Assembly (NCBI RefSeq): GCF_001040845.1
Contig: NZ_CP011941.1
Span: forward strand, 1,649,993 to 1,713,992
Direction: 5' to 3'
DNA from: Synechococcus sp. WH 8020
GTDB taxonomy: Bacteria > Cyanobacteriota > Cyanobacteriia > PCC-6307 > Cyanobiaceae
Length of the DNA stretch: 64,000 nucleotides
Under the pieces are notes generated by a model. That model was given only the letters and a program-made list of their open reading frames with translations. It ran no database searches and was not told the DNA's origin. Below, one piece after another: positions 1 to 8,855 of this stretch; position 1 is the stretch's first letter; the number at the start of each line of letters is the position of its first letter. A program made the translations under genes and the position numbers.

Positions 1-170
1 GACGGTTACGGAAGGGCAGGATGCCCTGCCACACGCAATGTAAAGCAAGATTGCGCTTTGTGTTCGATCCTTAAGAACGAGGCTCCCGTTTCGCTCCGAA
101 GCAAGCGCGACCTCGAAAGAGCAGCTTTAGAAAGGCTTAAGATTTAAACGGACCCCTCAAGGACAGTCTC

Positions 171-311
171 GTGGTTTTGATTCGATGGCTTCAGGCTGGC
201 CGGCGCACTGAGGAAACTGTTCCGGTGGCCATGGCCCGCCATCGGCGGAATGAGCTTGAAGCCCAAGGAGCGGTTGTGTACTGGAGCGAACGACTAGTCA
301 ACGCCTTCTAG
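171..311 (+). CDS. 46-aa conserved small protein (copy 1)
   Basis: Short frame opening with GTG after an AAGGAC-like ribosome site at about 159-164. It is supported by a close second copy at 23974-24120. Both share VLIRWL, AGRRTEETVP, MARHRRN and AQGAVVYWSERL and differ mainly at the C-terminus. No signal peptide or membrane helix is visible; the centre is rich in Arg and Glu. The function is unknown. Conservation of protein sequence over nucleotide sequence between the copies is the main reason to call it a gene. Confidence 0.6.
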   Translation: MVLIRWLQAGRRTEETVPVAMARHRRNELEAQGAVVYWSERLVNAF

Positions 312-343
312 CCATCCAAACTGGTTTCGTCGCAACAGGAACA

Positions 344-694
344 ATGACAATCAGCTCAAGGGCATCTCGCTTCCAAAGTGGTGTCATCACTGTTGCTTTA
401 GCAAGTTGTGCAGCAATAGCTCTCAGTGCCTGCGCGTCAAAAACGGTTCCTGTCAACAAGACCCAGAGCGAAGCGATCAATCGCTTGGAACAACGCCTAG
501 AGCAGCTCGAACGCCAAGTCGGAGAGCAGCTACCACCGCCTTCAGACAACAGCAACAAGGTTCCTGCAGGCCCTGTCAGTTCGCTCACGCTGAGGACTGG
601 AACGAGTGATGACAGGTTGAGGATTTACTGGGCTGATGGCACACGCAGTGATCTTCCCTGCACCAAAGAACAAAACACCTGGGCCTGTGGGTAG
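344..694 (+). CDS. small putative lipoprotein with coiled-coil segment
   Basis: 116 aa. The N-terminus is a lipoprotein signal: basic start, hydrophobic stretch VITVALASCAAIALSAC, lipobox LSAC with Cys30. A short heptad-like helix follows (about residues 42-65, Glu/Leu/Gln rich), then a C-terminal domain with two Cys. It would be anchored in a membrane facing the periplasm or lumen. I do not recognise the family, and no partner can be named from the neighbours. Confidence 0.65.
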   Translation: MTISSRASRFQSGVITVALASCAAIALSACASKTVPVNKTQSEAINRLEQRLEQLERQVGEQLPPPSDNSNKVPAGPVSSLTLRTGTSDDRLRIYWADGTRSDLPCTKEQNTWACG

Positions 695-783
695 AGCTGT
701 GCCTGAGAAGCCAGTCACAACCTTTGACACCTGTGACCTGTTGGAAGCCTTGAACCAGTGATTGATCGCGTCAAAATGACGGG

Positions 784-1149
784 ATGAATCAGTTCAAAAT
801 AGGGTTGGCGCTCATCAGCGGTATTTGGCTCTTCACGCCGAATGCAACGGCCCAGTCCACCAAGCCATTACCACTGGCCCAACCGAAGGCAGCCAATCTC
901 GCGCGCATGCGCGCGGAGTCTCTCAATGGGGGCTTAAGTCAATACCGAGCAGCAAGCTGCATGTACGAAACCGGTGCAGGGTCCTGTCTCGAGTCCATCA
1001 GCGATGGAGGGTTCCTGTTCCGATTCCAAGGTGGTGCTCCAGGTTGGCAACAGCAAACCCCTCCCAACCCAACCATCGAGACATCGGTGCTTGTCTCCAG
1101 AGACGGTGAGCGAATCCTTGAGGTCTCTTACAACGGAACGATCCGTTAA
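784..1149 (+). CDS. secreted protein of unknown function (tandem paralogue A)
   Basis: 121 aa with a Sec-type signal peptide ending near NATAQ. The mature part carries AANLARMRAESLNGGL, two Cys (in SCMYET and GSCLES), FRFQGGAPGW and the C-terminal EVSYNG. The next gene (1215-1583) has the same layout: AINLARNTAVAENGGL, PCMFQT, GDCLV, FQFLGGDPGW, EVIYNG. They are therefore tandem duplicates of a small exported protein with a probable disulfide. The function is unknown. Confidence 0.7.
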   Translation: MNQFKIGLALISGIWLFTPNATAQSTKPLPLAQPKAANLARMRAESLNGGLSQYRAASCMYETGAGSCLESISDGGFLFRFQGGAPGWQQQTPPNPTIETSVLVSRDGERILEVSYNGTIR

Positions 1150-1214
1150 GTGCAAAATCCAGTTGACAGATCACGTCACCGTGATTCCGATGTGGATGCA
1201 ACACATGGTTCTGC

Positions 1215-1583
1215 ATGAATCTCCATACCCTCTCGGCCATGGCCGTTATCACTGGTGCAAGCGTGATGGGCGCAACGCCTGGTCTCGCTCAAGGCACCAT
1301 CCCAGCGTCACAAGTCAGGGCGATCAATTTGGCTCGCAACACTGCCGTTGCCGAAAATGGTGGCCTCAGTGTCTATCGCCCTCAGCCCTGCATGTTTCAG
1401 ACCAGTTCTGGAGGGGGGGATTGCCTAGTGAATCAGGACGGCAACGGATACACCTTTCAATTTCTCGGGGGAGATCCCGGCTGGCCTGAGGACGGCAGTG
1501 CACCCACCACGGAAACAGAGATCCAGATTGCTCCAGATGGCCGATCTGTGAATGAGGTCATCTACAACGGATCACCCCGCTGA
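1215..1583 (+). CDS. secreted protein of unknown function (tandem paralogue B)
   Basis: 122 aa, paralogue of the gene 65 bp upstream. The signal peptide is MNLHTLSAMAVITGASVMGA followed by TPGLAQ. The conserved core matches its neighbour: NLARN, NGGL, paired Cys, GGDPGWP and the terminal YNG. Its last 12 bases overlap the end of the convergent hydrolase gene. Divergence between the copies suggests an old duplication. Probably periplasmic; no function is known to me. Confidence 0.7.
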   Translation: MNLHTLSAMAVITGASVMGATPGLAQGTIPASQVRAINLARNTAVAENGGLSVYRPQPCMFQTSSGGGDCLVNQDGNGYTFQFLGGDPGWPEDGSAPTTETEIQIAPDGRSVNEVIYNGSPR

Positions 1584-2513
1584 TAGCTGCGCTTGAAGTG
1601 CCTCTGTCCATTCCAAAGACAGAGGCCAGCACTCTCTGAGAGTGAGGCTCAACGCAATGGCCTTCTCGGCATAAGCCGCTTCGTTAATAAAGAGCGGGAT
1701 CTGGCCATCAGATCCCTCATAAACAACGCAGCTGCCATCAGCCTTCTGAAAAAGCGGATCGCCGATACGCAGGGGCTGCCAGTCCGAACCCTGCCGCCGA
1801 GGATGAAGGAAGGCGTCGGGTGAACCGGATGGGGAGCGTGGGAGATCAAGACTCCCTAGATGGCGATGAACCACCAATTGCCTTGGATAGCGGGCTCGGC
1901 AGGCCAACACATCAGAGCAGGCCTCAAGAACGGCCTCGAGAGCTAGACGAGTTTGCGTCAGAATTTTGTGGTGACGCACCATCTGAGGAACGGGCCCCAC
2001 TTCGATCACCAGGCCGCAGGGCCAACTCTCCACCAAATATCCCTGCTGAACTGGATCGGCTTCATGGAGATAAATGGGTAGGCCCAAACGTCCCTGAACG
2101 AGGGCCGCCAACGCCAAATCAGCAGGGCGACGCCCATAGACCACCAGTGAGTTACCCATCGAGGACGTGGTGGTGTGGAGATCAATCACCACCCCACAGG
2201 CATCGATGCCCCCTACTCCGTAACGGCTAACCAGATCGAAGGCACGCTGAACTTCGCGATCCACCTTGGAGGATGGAATCCGCTCTGCACCAACCTGCTG
2301 CAGAAGATCAGGCCGAAAAGAGCGATTGAGATCACGGTCGAGATAACGACAACCCTCTGCATAGGCATCGGGATTGCCGATCACCGGGAGAACCTCGCAT
2401 CCATGGGTCTGAATCAAATGCGGCTGCTGCTGCCACTGTTCCAACAGCCAAGGCGCATTGATCTCATTCCCATGGGTTGCGGCCACTACAAGCACTCGAG
2501 GGCTTGGCATCAA
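1572..2513 (-). CDS. aspartoacylase/AstE-family zinc hydrolase
   Basis: 313 aa. The family (succinylglutamate desuccinylase/aspartoacylase, M14-like fold) removes acyl groups from N-acyl amino acids using one zinc. Visible zinc ligands are His14 and Glu17 in ATHGNE and His113 in VIDLHTTTSS; Arg64 in DLNRSF fits the substrate carboxylate binder. Length matches cyanobacterial 'probable aspartoacylase' proteins. Two ATGs stand in tandem at the start. The gene is convergent with the secreted paralogues and divergent from the GST gene 52 bp away. The true substrate is not shown by the sequence. Confidence 0.85.
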   Translation of the reverse strand: MMPSPRVLVVAATHGNEINAPWLLEQWQQQPHLIQTHGCEVLPVIGNPDAYAEGCRYLDRDLNRSFRPDLLQQVGAERIPSSKVDREVQRAFDLVSRYGVGGIDACGVVIDLHTTTSSMGNSLVVYGRRPADLALAALVQGRLGLPIYLHEADPVQQGYLVESWPCGLVIEVGPVPQMVRHHKILTQTRLALEAVLEACSDVLACRARYPRQLVVHRHLGSLDLPRSPSGSPDAFLHPRRQGSDWQPLRIGDPLFQKADGSCVVYEGSDGQIPLFINEAAYAEKAIALSLTLRECWPLSLEWTEALQAQLSAG

Positions 2514-2565
2514 CTCTCAGCAGCCACAAACAATCTGAAGGAAGATAAGTGGAAATGGAAGAACG

Positions 2566-3558
2566 ATGGCGATCCATCCACTGATTGTGCGCGGCGCTCG
2601 TGAAGGATGGCGCTGGCAATGGCTCCGCTTGATGGGAGGCCTAGGCCCTGCCGATCAAGAGGGCCACTATCGGCGCCCGAACAGCACGCCGATGCAAACC
2701 CTCGTCTTGGAGAAGAAGGCGCTCGAAGCGAGAACCAGCACGACCAAACCCCATTTGATTGTTGGCCGAAGTTGTCCATGGGCCCATCGTGTCTGGCTGG
2801 TGTTTCAACTGAGAGGACTCAGCTCAAGCATCAACCTGTTGAAGGCCGAGGCCAGTCACGACGAAGGGCGTTGGCGATTAGAGCCGACCTGGCTTGGTTG
2901 CAAGAGCCTGCTTGATCTTTACAAGCGGTGCGGCGCACCTCCCAGCTACCGAGCCACGGTGCCAGTCCTGGTTGATCCAGGTGCAAGCCCATCCGATCAA
3001 CCCCGATTGCTGGGGAATGACAGCACCCCCCTCAGCGCAGCGCTGTGTTCATGGCCAGCAGAGGAGACAGCCCTCAATCTCGCCCCAAGGGACTTGAAAC
3101 CTGCCATCGAGTCCTGGCAGGAATTGATCCAACCCTCGATCAATGACGGCGTGTATCGATGTGGATTTGCGCGGAACCAACGCGCCTTTGATCAAGCCAG
3201 CCAAGCCCTGTTCTCCGCTTTGGAGCAAGTGGAGGAGAGCTTGCAAGCCAAAGGGCCATGGCTCTGTGGCGAACAAATCACGCTGGCGGATGTCCGTCTT
3301 TTCCCCACGTTGATCCGTTGGGAACTGGTCTATGCCTCGCTCTTCGGCTGTAGTGCCAAACCGCTTTGGATGTTTCCAGCACTGTGGAGTTGGCGTCAAC
3401 GCTTTTTTGTGCTTCCTGGGGTCCGTGAGAGTTGCGACAGCAAAGGGTGGACACAGGATTATTTCGGAGCACTCTTTCCCCTCAACCCCAGCGGAATTGT
3501 TCCAGATAGCCCTGACCTGAGCAGACTGATAGGGGCGGGAGTGGCACAACCGGAATGA
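2566..3558 (+). CDS. glutathione S-transferase family protein (ECM4/YqjG-like)
   Basis: 330 aa. A thioredoxin-like N-domain contains GRSCPWAHR at about residues 67-75; Cys70 in CPWAHR is the catalytic signature of the glutathionyl-hydroquinone reductase type of GST. The all-helical C-domain shows WLCGEQITLADVRLFPTL (about 230-247). Likely a cytosolic reductive thiol transferase acting on quinone conjugates (family inference). It is the first gene of a coupled run: its stop overlaps the next start in ATGA. Confidence 0.8.
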   Translation: MAIHPLIVRGAREGWRWQWLRLMGGLGPADQEGHYRRPNSTPMQTLVLEKKALEARTSTTKPHLIVGRSCPWAHRVWLVFQLRGLSSSINLLKAEASHDEGRWRLEPTWLGCKSLLDLYKRCGAPPSYRATVPVLVDPGASPSDQPRLLGNDSTPLSAALCSWPAEETALNLAPRDLKPAIESWQELIQPSINDGVYRCGFARNQRAFDQASQALFSALEQVEESLQAKGPWLCGEQITLADVRLFPTLIRWELVYASLFGCSAKPLWMFPALWSWRQRFFVLPGVRESCDSKGWTQDYFGALFPLNPSGIVPDSPDLSRLIGAGVAQPE

Positions 3559-4217
3559 CAACCAACATCAATGCAAGAGCAGATCAATCAGAACCCTGTT
3601 TTGAAGGGGTCTATGGCACTTATTGCATCACCCTTCAGGATCAGCAGGAGGTTCAGCGCTACCGAATCTGCTTGCTGATCTGTGGCCTGAGCTTCAGTGC
3701 TGGACTCGGGCAATGGATCCTGGTAGGGCCCCAACTGGCGCCCCTATGGCTATTGCCCCTGGCCCTCTCGCTAGGCCTGGCCTTGCGCTGGATTCACATC
3801 TATTTGCGCCCTCTCCATCAAGCCCTTCAATTGTTTTGGGCTGCTGGATGCATCGGCTGGCTGGTCTTAGCCATCCAGTCAGGTCCATCTGAGGTTTTCA
3901 ACGCAGTCGAGAGCCAACCGCTATGGACCCTTGCGATTGGTCCACTCTTTGCAGCCCTGGCAGGCATCGGCTTCAAGGAATTCTTTTGCTTCAGACGCCC
4001 AGAGGCCATCGGACTCACCCTGCTTCTGCCAGTGGCACTCCTTGGTCATTTGAGCGGCCTGCTTGCGGGTCCTGCAGCCATGAGCATGATGGCGATTTGC
4101 TCAGCTCTTCTCGTGCTTCTTGCGTTGCGCAAATTCGGAATGGAAGCCGCTGCCGACGTTGGAGATAAGAGCGTATTTGCTTATCTGGAAGATCTGCGTA
4201 AGGCCAAGAGCACGTGA
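3555..4217 (+). CDS. DUF2301-like integral membrane protein
   Basis: 220 aa with a soluble N-terminal stretch (YGTYCITLQDQQEVQRYRIC) then about six hydrophobic segments from residue 38 to 200. It resembles the cyanobacterial COG5413/DUF2301 membrane family from its N-terminal motif and layout; that assignment is from memory. It overlaps the GST stop by 4 bp and the ABC-F start by 4 bp, so the three genes are translationally coupled. The function is unknown. Confidence 0.75.
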   Translation: MTTNINARADQSEPCFEGVYGTYCITLQDQQEVQRYRICLLICGLSFSAGLGQWILVGPQLAPLWLLPLALSLGLALRWIHIYLRPLHQALQLFWAAGCIGWLVLAIQSGPSEVFNAVESQPLWTLAIGPLFAALAGIGFKEFFCFRRPEAIGLTLLLPVALLGHLSGLLAGPAAMSMMAICSALLVLLALRKFGMEAAADVGDKSVFAYLEDLRKAKST

Positions 4218-6133
4218 GCCTGATCAGTCTTGTCGATGCATCCAAAGACTTCGGCATCCGCACGCTGTTTGCCGACCTCACCCTGCACATTCGCGATGGC
4301 GACCGTCTTGGACTGATTGGCCCTAATGGGTCAGGCAAATCGACCTTACTGAAAGTGCTTGCAGGAGAGGAGCCGCTTGGGGAAGGAGAACGACGTTGCT
4401 CGTCGCGGTTGAGCGTTGAGCTCGTGGGTCAAGAGAGCAGCGTGGACCCAGGTCTCACCGTCTTGGAACAGGTGTTGGCCGGATGTGGGGAGAAACGAGA
4501 CCTGCTTCTGCGTTTCAGTGAACTCAGCGAAGCCGTTGCCGACAATCCAGACAACTCAACGCTCCTGGCTGAGCTAGGCGTACTCAGTCAAAAAATGGAT
4601 GAATCCGAGGCGTGGAGTCTCGAACAACAGTGCCAGGAAGTCTTGCAAAGGCTTGGAATCACTGATCTTCATAGCCCTGTGGAAGCGCTGTCAGGGGGAT
4701 ATCGCAAACGGGTTGGACTGGCATCGGCCCTTGTGGCTTGTCCTGATGTCCTTCTTCTCGATGAGCCCACCAACCACCTCGATGCCGCAGCGGTGGAGTG
4801 GTTGCAAAGCTGGCTGGATCGCTACCCAGGAGCGGTCGTCCTCGTCACGCACGACCGCTATGTCCTGGATCGCGTGACCCGCAGGATCGTGGAAGTTGAG
4901 CTGGGGGAAGCACGGAGCATCGACGGCAATTACAGCGCTTATTTGCAGCGAAAAGCCGAACAAAATCTCGCCGATGCCGCAGCTGCTGCCAAATTCAAAA
5001 GCGTGCTCCGACGCGAATTAGCTTGGTTGCGTCAGGGGCCAAAGGCCCGTAGCACCAAACAAAAAGCGCGTCTGCAACGCATCGACGACATGCGGACCGC
5101 GCCTACAAAACAGAGCCGCGCTCAGCTGGAGATGGCCAGTGTGAGTCGTCGCATCGGGAAAGTCGCGATCGAGGCTGAGCATCTCTCCGTTTCGGCTAAT
5201 GGCAACAAAGACGGTCCGTTTTTGCTCTCAGACTTCAGTTACAGCTTCAGCCCAGAAGACCGTGTCGGAATCATTGGTCCCAACGGCAGTGGCAAATCAA
5301 CCCTGCTGGACCTCATTGCGGGACGGCGTCAGCCAACCTGCGGGTCCCTTCAGATTGGAGAGACCGTTCATCTCGGATATCTCGACCAACACACCGATGT
5401 CCTCAGCGATGGGAAAGGGTTGGAGCGCAAAGTGATCGACTTTGTCGAGGAAGCGGCATCCACGATCGACCTAGGCCATGAGCAGCTCAGTGCCTCCCAG
5501 CTCTTGGAACGGTTTCTCTTTCCGCCAGCTCAACAACACAGCCCCCTCAGCAAACTCTCTGGCGGAGAACGAAGGCGCTTAAGTCTTTGCCGCATGTTGA
5601 TTCAGGCACCCAATGTGCTGCTGCTCGACGAACCAACCAACGACTTGGATGTCCAAACCCTGAGTGTGCTCGAAGACCTCCTCGAAGACTTCCGTGGCTG
5701 TGTTGTCGTCGTGTCGCACGATCGGTATTTCCTGGACCGTACCGTCGATCGTCTTTTCTGTTTTGAAAGCGGACGCTTACAGCGTTTTGAAGGAAACTAC
5801 AGCGAATTTCTTGATCACCGTCGCGATCTGGAGAAAGCGCACAACGAAACACTGGCAGCGCAGGAAACAGCCCAACGCCCTGCAAAATCAGCCTCCAAAC
5901 GGGTCTCACTTCAAGACAACAAGCCGAAACGGCGCACTTTTAAGGAATCGAAGGAGTTGGAGCGCCTCGACAGCAACCTACCCGCGCTCGAGGAGAGAAA
6001 GCAGGAGCTGGAACAGGCCATTGCTAGCGGGAGGGGAGATCTCAGTTCTCTGAGCTTGGAACTCGCAGCGTTGTTGGACTCGCTTCATGCCAGTGAGGAG
6101 CGCTGGCTGGAGCTCAGCGAACTGGAGCCATAA
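4214..6133 (+). CDS. ABC-F family ATPase (Uup-like)
   Basis: 639 aa starting at GTG. Two ATPase domains without membrane segments: Walker A GPNGSGKST at about 36-44 and again near 355, signatures LSGGYRKR and LSGGERRR, Walker B LLLDEPTN in both. A charged linker (RQGPKARSTKQKARLQ) separates them, and the C-terminus is a Lys/Glu-rich coiled coil, as in Uup. ABC-F proteins act on ribosomes or nucleic acid, not transport. Last gene of the GST-DUF2301-ABC-F run. The exact subfamily is inferred. Confidence 0.88.
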   Translation: MSLISLVDASKDFGIRTLFADLTLHIRDGDRLGLIGPNGSGKSTLLKVLAGEEPLGEGERRCSSRLSVELVGQESSVDPGLTVLEQVLAGCGEKRDLLLRFSELSEAVADNPDNSTLLAELGVLSQKMDESEAWSLEQQCQEVLQRLGITDLHSPVEALSGGYRKRVGLASALVACPDVLLLDEPTNHLDAAAVEWLQSWLDRYPGAVVLVTHDRYVLDRVTRRIVEVELGEARSIDGNYSAYLQRKAEQNLADAAAAAKFKSVLRRELAWLRQGPKARSTKQKARLQRIDDMRTAPTKQSRAQLEMASVSRRIGKVAIEAEHLSVSANGNKDGPFLLSDFSYSFSPEDRVGIIGPNGSGKSTLLDLIAGRRQPTCGSLQIGETVHLGYLDQHTDVLSDGKGLERKVIDFVEEAASTIDLGHEQLSASQLLERFLFPPAQQHSPLSKLSGGERRRLSLCRMLIQAPNVLLLDEPTNDLDVQTLSVLEDLLEDFRGCVVVVSHDRYFLDRTVDRLFCFESGRLQRFEGNYSEFLDHRRDLEKAHNETLAAQETAQRPAKSASKRVSLQDNKPKRRTFKESKELERLDSNLPALEERKQELEQAIASGRGDLSSLSLELAALLDSLHASEERWLELSELEP

Positions 6134-6201
6134 GCCCTTGTGGCCAATGATTCAGGGAGGGGTGGTGTGTTGTTACGGAAACTATTTCGCCTACAAGATC
6201 A

Positions 6202-6221
6202 CTGGTTTTAGAAGAAACCAG
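6202..6221 (+). promoter_or_regulatory. hairpin in the cp12 5' region
   Basis: Perfect 7-bp inverted repeat CTGGTTT-(6 nt)-AAACCAG directly before cp12. If translation starts at 6268 it lies in the leader; if at 6229 it ends 8 nt before the start codon. There is no T-run, so it is not a terminator. It may be an RNA structure or an operator; the role is inferred only. Confidence 0.35.
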
Positions 6222-6267
6222 CCGTAAAATGGTTGTATCGCAACTGGCTTCACGAGCCGCCGATTCC

Positions 6268-6486
6268 ATGAAATCCATCGACGAGCACATCAAGAAAGAT
6301 CAGTCTGAGATTGAAGCCGCTCGTGCTTCAGGCGACGAAGCCAAGGTGCGTCACCTGACAGAGGAACTGCATTCACTTGAGGAATACAAGGAGCACAACC
6401 CTGGGGACAAGCACGATCCAACCTCTCTGGAGCTTTATTGCGATGCCAACCCAGAAGCCGACGAGTGCCGCGTCTACGACGACTGA
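6268..6486 (+). CDS. cp12: CP12 Calvin-cycle regulator
   Basis: 72 aa from MKSIDEH, which matches the usual start of the family; an upstream in-frame ATG at 6229 would add 13 residues. CP12 bridges GAPDH and phosphoribulokinase into an inactive complex in the dark. The conserved C-terminal half is visible: LEEYKEHNPGDKHDPT and the redox Cys pair in YCDANPEADEC that docks on GAPDH. The N-terminal Cys pair and the AWD_VEEL core of longer CP12s are absent, so only one disulfide can form. A strong terminator follows. Confidence 0.9.
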   Translation: MKSIDEHIKKDQSEIEAARASGDEAKVRHLTEELHSLEEYKEHNPGDKHDPTSLELYCDANPEADECRVYDD

Positions 6487-6510
6487 GCCACTAGGGGCTG
6501 CTTGGTGATG

Positions 6511-6537
6511 AACCTGCCCATAAGGCAGGTTTTTTTT
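6511..6537 (+). terminator. Rho-independent terminator of cp12
   Basis: AACCTGCC-CATAA-GGCAGGTT hairpin followed by eight T residues, 25 bp after the cp12 stop. Confidence 0.85.
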
Positions 6538-6563
6538 ATGCACTCTCGATCCGGCGGCAAGCC

Positions 6564-7553
6564 CTAAATCCCCAATTCGCTCCAGACACGATCCAACATG
6601 TCGTCCAGTCCGCGGCTCATCGCCGCCGATATCAAAAGAGGCGTGCGTCCACTGGCCTCAGTCAGGGCGGAAACAATCCCGTCAAGATCCTCTTCCTGGA
6701 TGAGCTCCTGTTTGTTGATCACCAGAATTCTTGGACGCTCCACCAGCCCATGTCCATAGGCTTCAAGCTCTTTTTCAACTACGCGAAGATCGAGCAAGGG
6801 ATCTTCGGCACCGCCATCCACGAGGTGAATGAGTAGTCGCGTGCGTTCGATATGGCGAAGAAAATCATGGCCCAACCCCGCGCCTTGGGCTGCACCAGCA
6901 ATCAAACCAGGGATATCAGCGAACACCGTGCCGTCTCCTGTCGGGCGGCGCACCACCCCAAGATTCGGAATCAGGGTTGTGAACGGGTAATCGGCAATTT
7001 TGGGGCGGGCGGCAGACAAAACGCTGATCAGGGTGCTCTTCCCTGCATTCGGGAGCCCAATAATCCCAACTTCAGCGAGAAGCTTGAGCTCCAGCTGCAA
7101 CGGCCATTCTTCGCCGTCGCGACCCTCCGTACATTTTTCGGGAGCACGGTTTCGATTGCTGAGGTAGTGGGCATTGCCCAGTCCTCCACGCCCACCAAAC
7201 GCCACGGTGAGGCGTTCTTCATGGGTGGTGAGATCCCCGAGCACGATGCCCGTACTCAGATGTCGGACCTCAGTGCCACAAGGCACCTTGATCACTAGGG
7301 GCGGACCTGACGCTCCAGTGCAGCGATTGGGGCCTCCCCGTCGCCCATCAATCCCCGCGAACAGACGCTTGTATTTGAAATCCAAAAGGGTTTGCAGGTT
7401 GGAATCGGCCTCCAACACCACATCCGCGCCCTGGCCTCCATCACCACCGGAGGGACCTCCCGCTGGGACATATTTTTCTCGACGGAAGGCCACGATGCCA
7501 TCGCCACCACGGCCACCCCGCACGGATATGCGCGCTTGGTCGATGAACTGCAC
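6564..7553 (-). CDS. obgE: Obg/CgtA GTPase
   Basis: 329 aa from a GTG start ([14 protein letters not shown]); the frame stays open further upstream but that part is non-homologous. The Obg fold is glycine rich ([26 protein letters not shown]), followed by a G domain with G1 GLPNAGKS, the switch-I T at DYPFTT, G3 DIPG and G4 NKQE. Obg is an essential GTPase linked to 50S ribosome assembly and stress control. Length is exactly that expected for cyanobacteria. It is transcribed away from the ABC ATPase gene with 60 bp between the starts. Confidence 0.93.
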   Translation of the reverse strand: MQFIDQARISVRGGRGGDGIVAFRREKYVPAGGPSGGDGGQGADVVLEADSNLQTLLDFKYKRLFAGIDGRRGGPNRCTGASGPPLVIKVPCGTEVRHLSTGIVLGDLTTHEERLTVAFGGRGGLGNAHYLSNRNRAPEKCTEGRDGEEWPLQLELKLLAEVGIIGLPNAGKSTLISVLSAARPKIADYPFTTLIPNLGVVRRPTGDGTVFADIPGLIAGAAQGAGLGHDFLRHIERTRLLIHLVDGGAEDPLLDLRVVEKELEAYGHGLVERPRILVINKQELIQEEDLDGIVSALTEASGRTPLLISAAMSRGLDDMLDRVWSELGI

Positions 7554-7613
7554 AGCAAGCCTCAGTTGGGGCCAATTCCCAACCCTAGGATCGAAGAGTA
7601 CGAGGACAAGAGC

Positions 7614-8846
7614 TTGGCCGGGGTTCGCTTCGAAGCACTCAGCAAGAACTATCCCGGCCGTGGGGGGGGCGAGCCTATTGAGGTCATTCGGGATCTCTCC
7701 CTGAGCATCGCTGACGGCGAATTTCTGGTGCTCGTTGGCCCTTCTGGCTGCGGCAAAAGCACGCTTCTTCGACTGATGGCAGGCCTGGAATCCCCCAGCT
7801 CTGGAGAGATTCTGGTGGGGAACCAACCCGTGTCTGGACTGAGGCCAGCGAAGCGCAATGTCGCGATGGTGTTTCAAAGCTATGCGCTCTATCCCCATCT
7901 GAGCGTTCGCGACAACTTGGCCTTCGGTCTTAGGAGAAGCCAGCAGCGCACGCGTTTGCAGCAGCTCCAGGACCAACTTCACCGCAACACACGCCGTCTC
8001 CCCGCCGCTCTAAGAATTCCCTCGCATCGAGAGCAGCAGCTCGAGAAACGCATCCAGGATGTGGCTCAATCTCTTGAATTGGATCAACTCCTCGATCGCC
8101 GCCCCAAAGAACTCTCTGGTGGACAAAAACAACGGGTAGCCCTGGGCCGGGCCATGGCCCGCAAACCAGAGGTCTTTCTCATGGATGAGCCGCTGAGCAA
8201 TCTCGACGCAAAATTGCGCGGAAGCACTCGCGCGCGGATCGTTGACCTTCAGCGGCAACTCGGGACCACCACCCTTTATGTCACCCATGACCAGGTGGAA
8301 GCGATGACCATGGGCCACCGGATCGCCGTGCTCAATCAGGGACACCTCCAGCAACTGGGCACTCCGATGGAGCTGTACCGCTGGCCATCCAATCTGTTTG
8401 TGGCCCAATTCATTGGCAGCCCACCGATGAATGTGCTGCCCGTGCATGTTGGACCTGGCGCCACGTTGATGCTTCAGGACAAACGCCTCAACGTGGAGGG
8501 TCCCACTAGGGCCTTGCTGGAGACCCTTGAAGGTCAACAGATCAGCGGAGGGATCCGTCCGGAGCAGCTTCATGTTGCACCCGCAACCAACCGAAACCTC
8601 GCAGCGGAAGTGAGTCACAGTGAGGTTTTAGGGAACGAACAACTGCTCACCTGCCGCCTACTAGACGGGGACCATTTAGTACAGGTGAGAGCCGATCCAA
8701 GCCTCAACGTTTCGATTGGAGGATCGATTCATCTAGAAGCCGATCCAGATGGCTGGCGGTTATTCGATGAGGCTGGGGACGCCATTGCTTTACCAGAGCC
8801 CCCACCAGCCGATACCGATGAACCTCAACTCCCCCTGCTGAGCTGA
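7614..8846 (+). CDS. MalK/UgpC-type ABC transporter ATP-binding protein
   Basis: 410 aa from a TTG start preceded by GAGGA at 7602-7606; the frame is open upstream into obg, but similarity starts at [10 protein letters not shown]. It has Walker [11 protein letters not shown]-loop [10 protein letters not shown], signature LSGGQKQR, Walker B VFLMDEP, H-loop YVTHDQVEA and a C-terminal TOBE/MalK regulatory region. An unusual 30-40 residue Arg/Gln-rich insertion ([16 protein letters not shown]) lies before the signature. It energises an importer, likely of sugars or osmolytes; no permease genes are adjacent, so the substrate is unknown. Confidence 0.88.
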   Translation: MAGVRFEALSKNYPGRGGGEPIEVIRDLSLSIADGEFLVLVGPSGCGKSTLLRLMAGLESPSSGEILVGNQPVSGLRPAKRNVAMVFQSYALYPHLSVRDNLAFGLRRSQQRTRLQQLQDQLHRNTRRLPAALRIPSHREQQLEKRIQDVAQSLELDQLLDRRPKELSGGQKQRVALGRAMARKPEVFLMDEPLSNLDAKLRGSTRARIVDLQRQLGTTTLYVTHDQVEAMTMGHRIAVLNQGHLQQLGTPMELYRWPSNLFVAQFIGSPPMNVLPVHVGPGATLMLQDKRLNVEGPTRALLETLEGQQISGGIRPEQLHVAPATNRNLAAEVSHSEVLGNEQLLTCRLLDGDHLVQVRADPSLNVSIGGSIHLEADPDGWRLFDEAGDAIALPEPPPADTDEPQLPLLS

Positions 8847-8855
8847 ACAAAGCGA

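Noticed and set aside
7392-7613. Longer N-terminus for the ABC ATPase
   Set aside because: This part overlaps obg on the other strand and is not like any ATPase; the TTG at 7614 with GAGGA upstream fits better.
7554-7982. N-terminal extension of the obg reading frame
   Set aside because: The frame is open upstream but carries no Obg similarity and overlaps the divergent ABC gene; the family start [14 protein letters not shown] at GTG 7553 gives the normal 329 aa.
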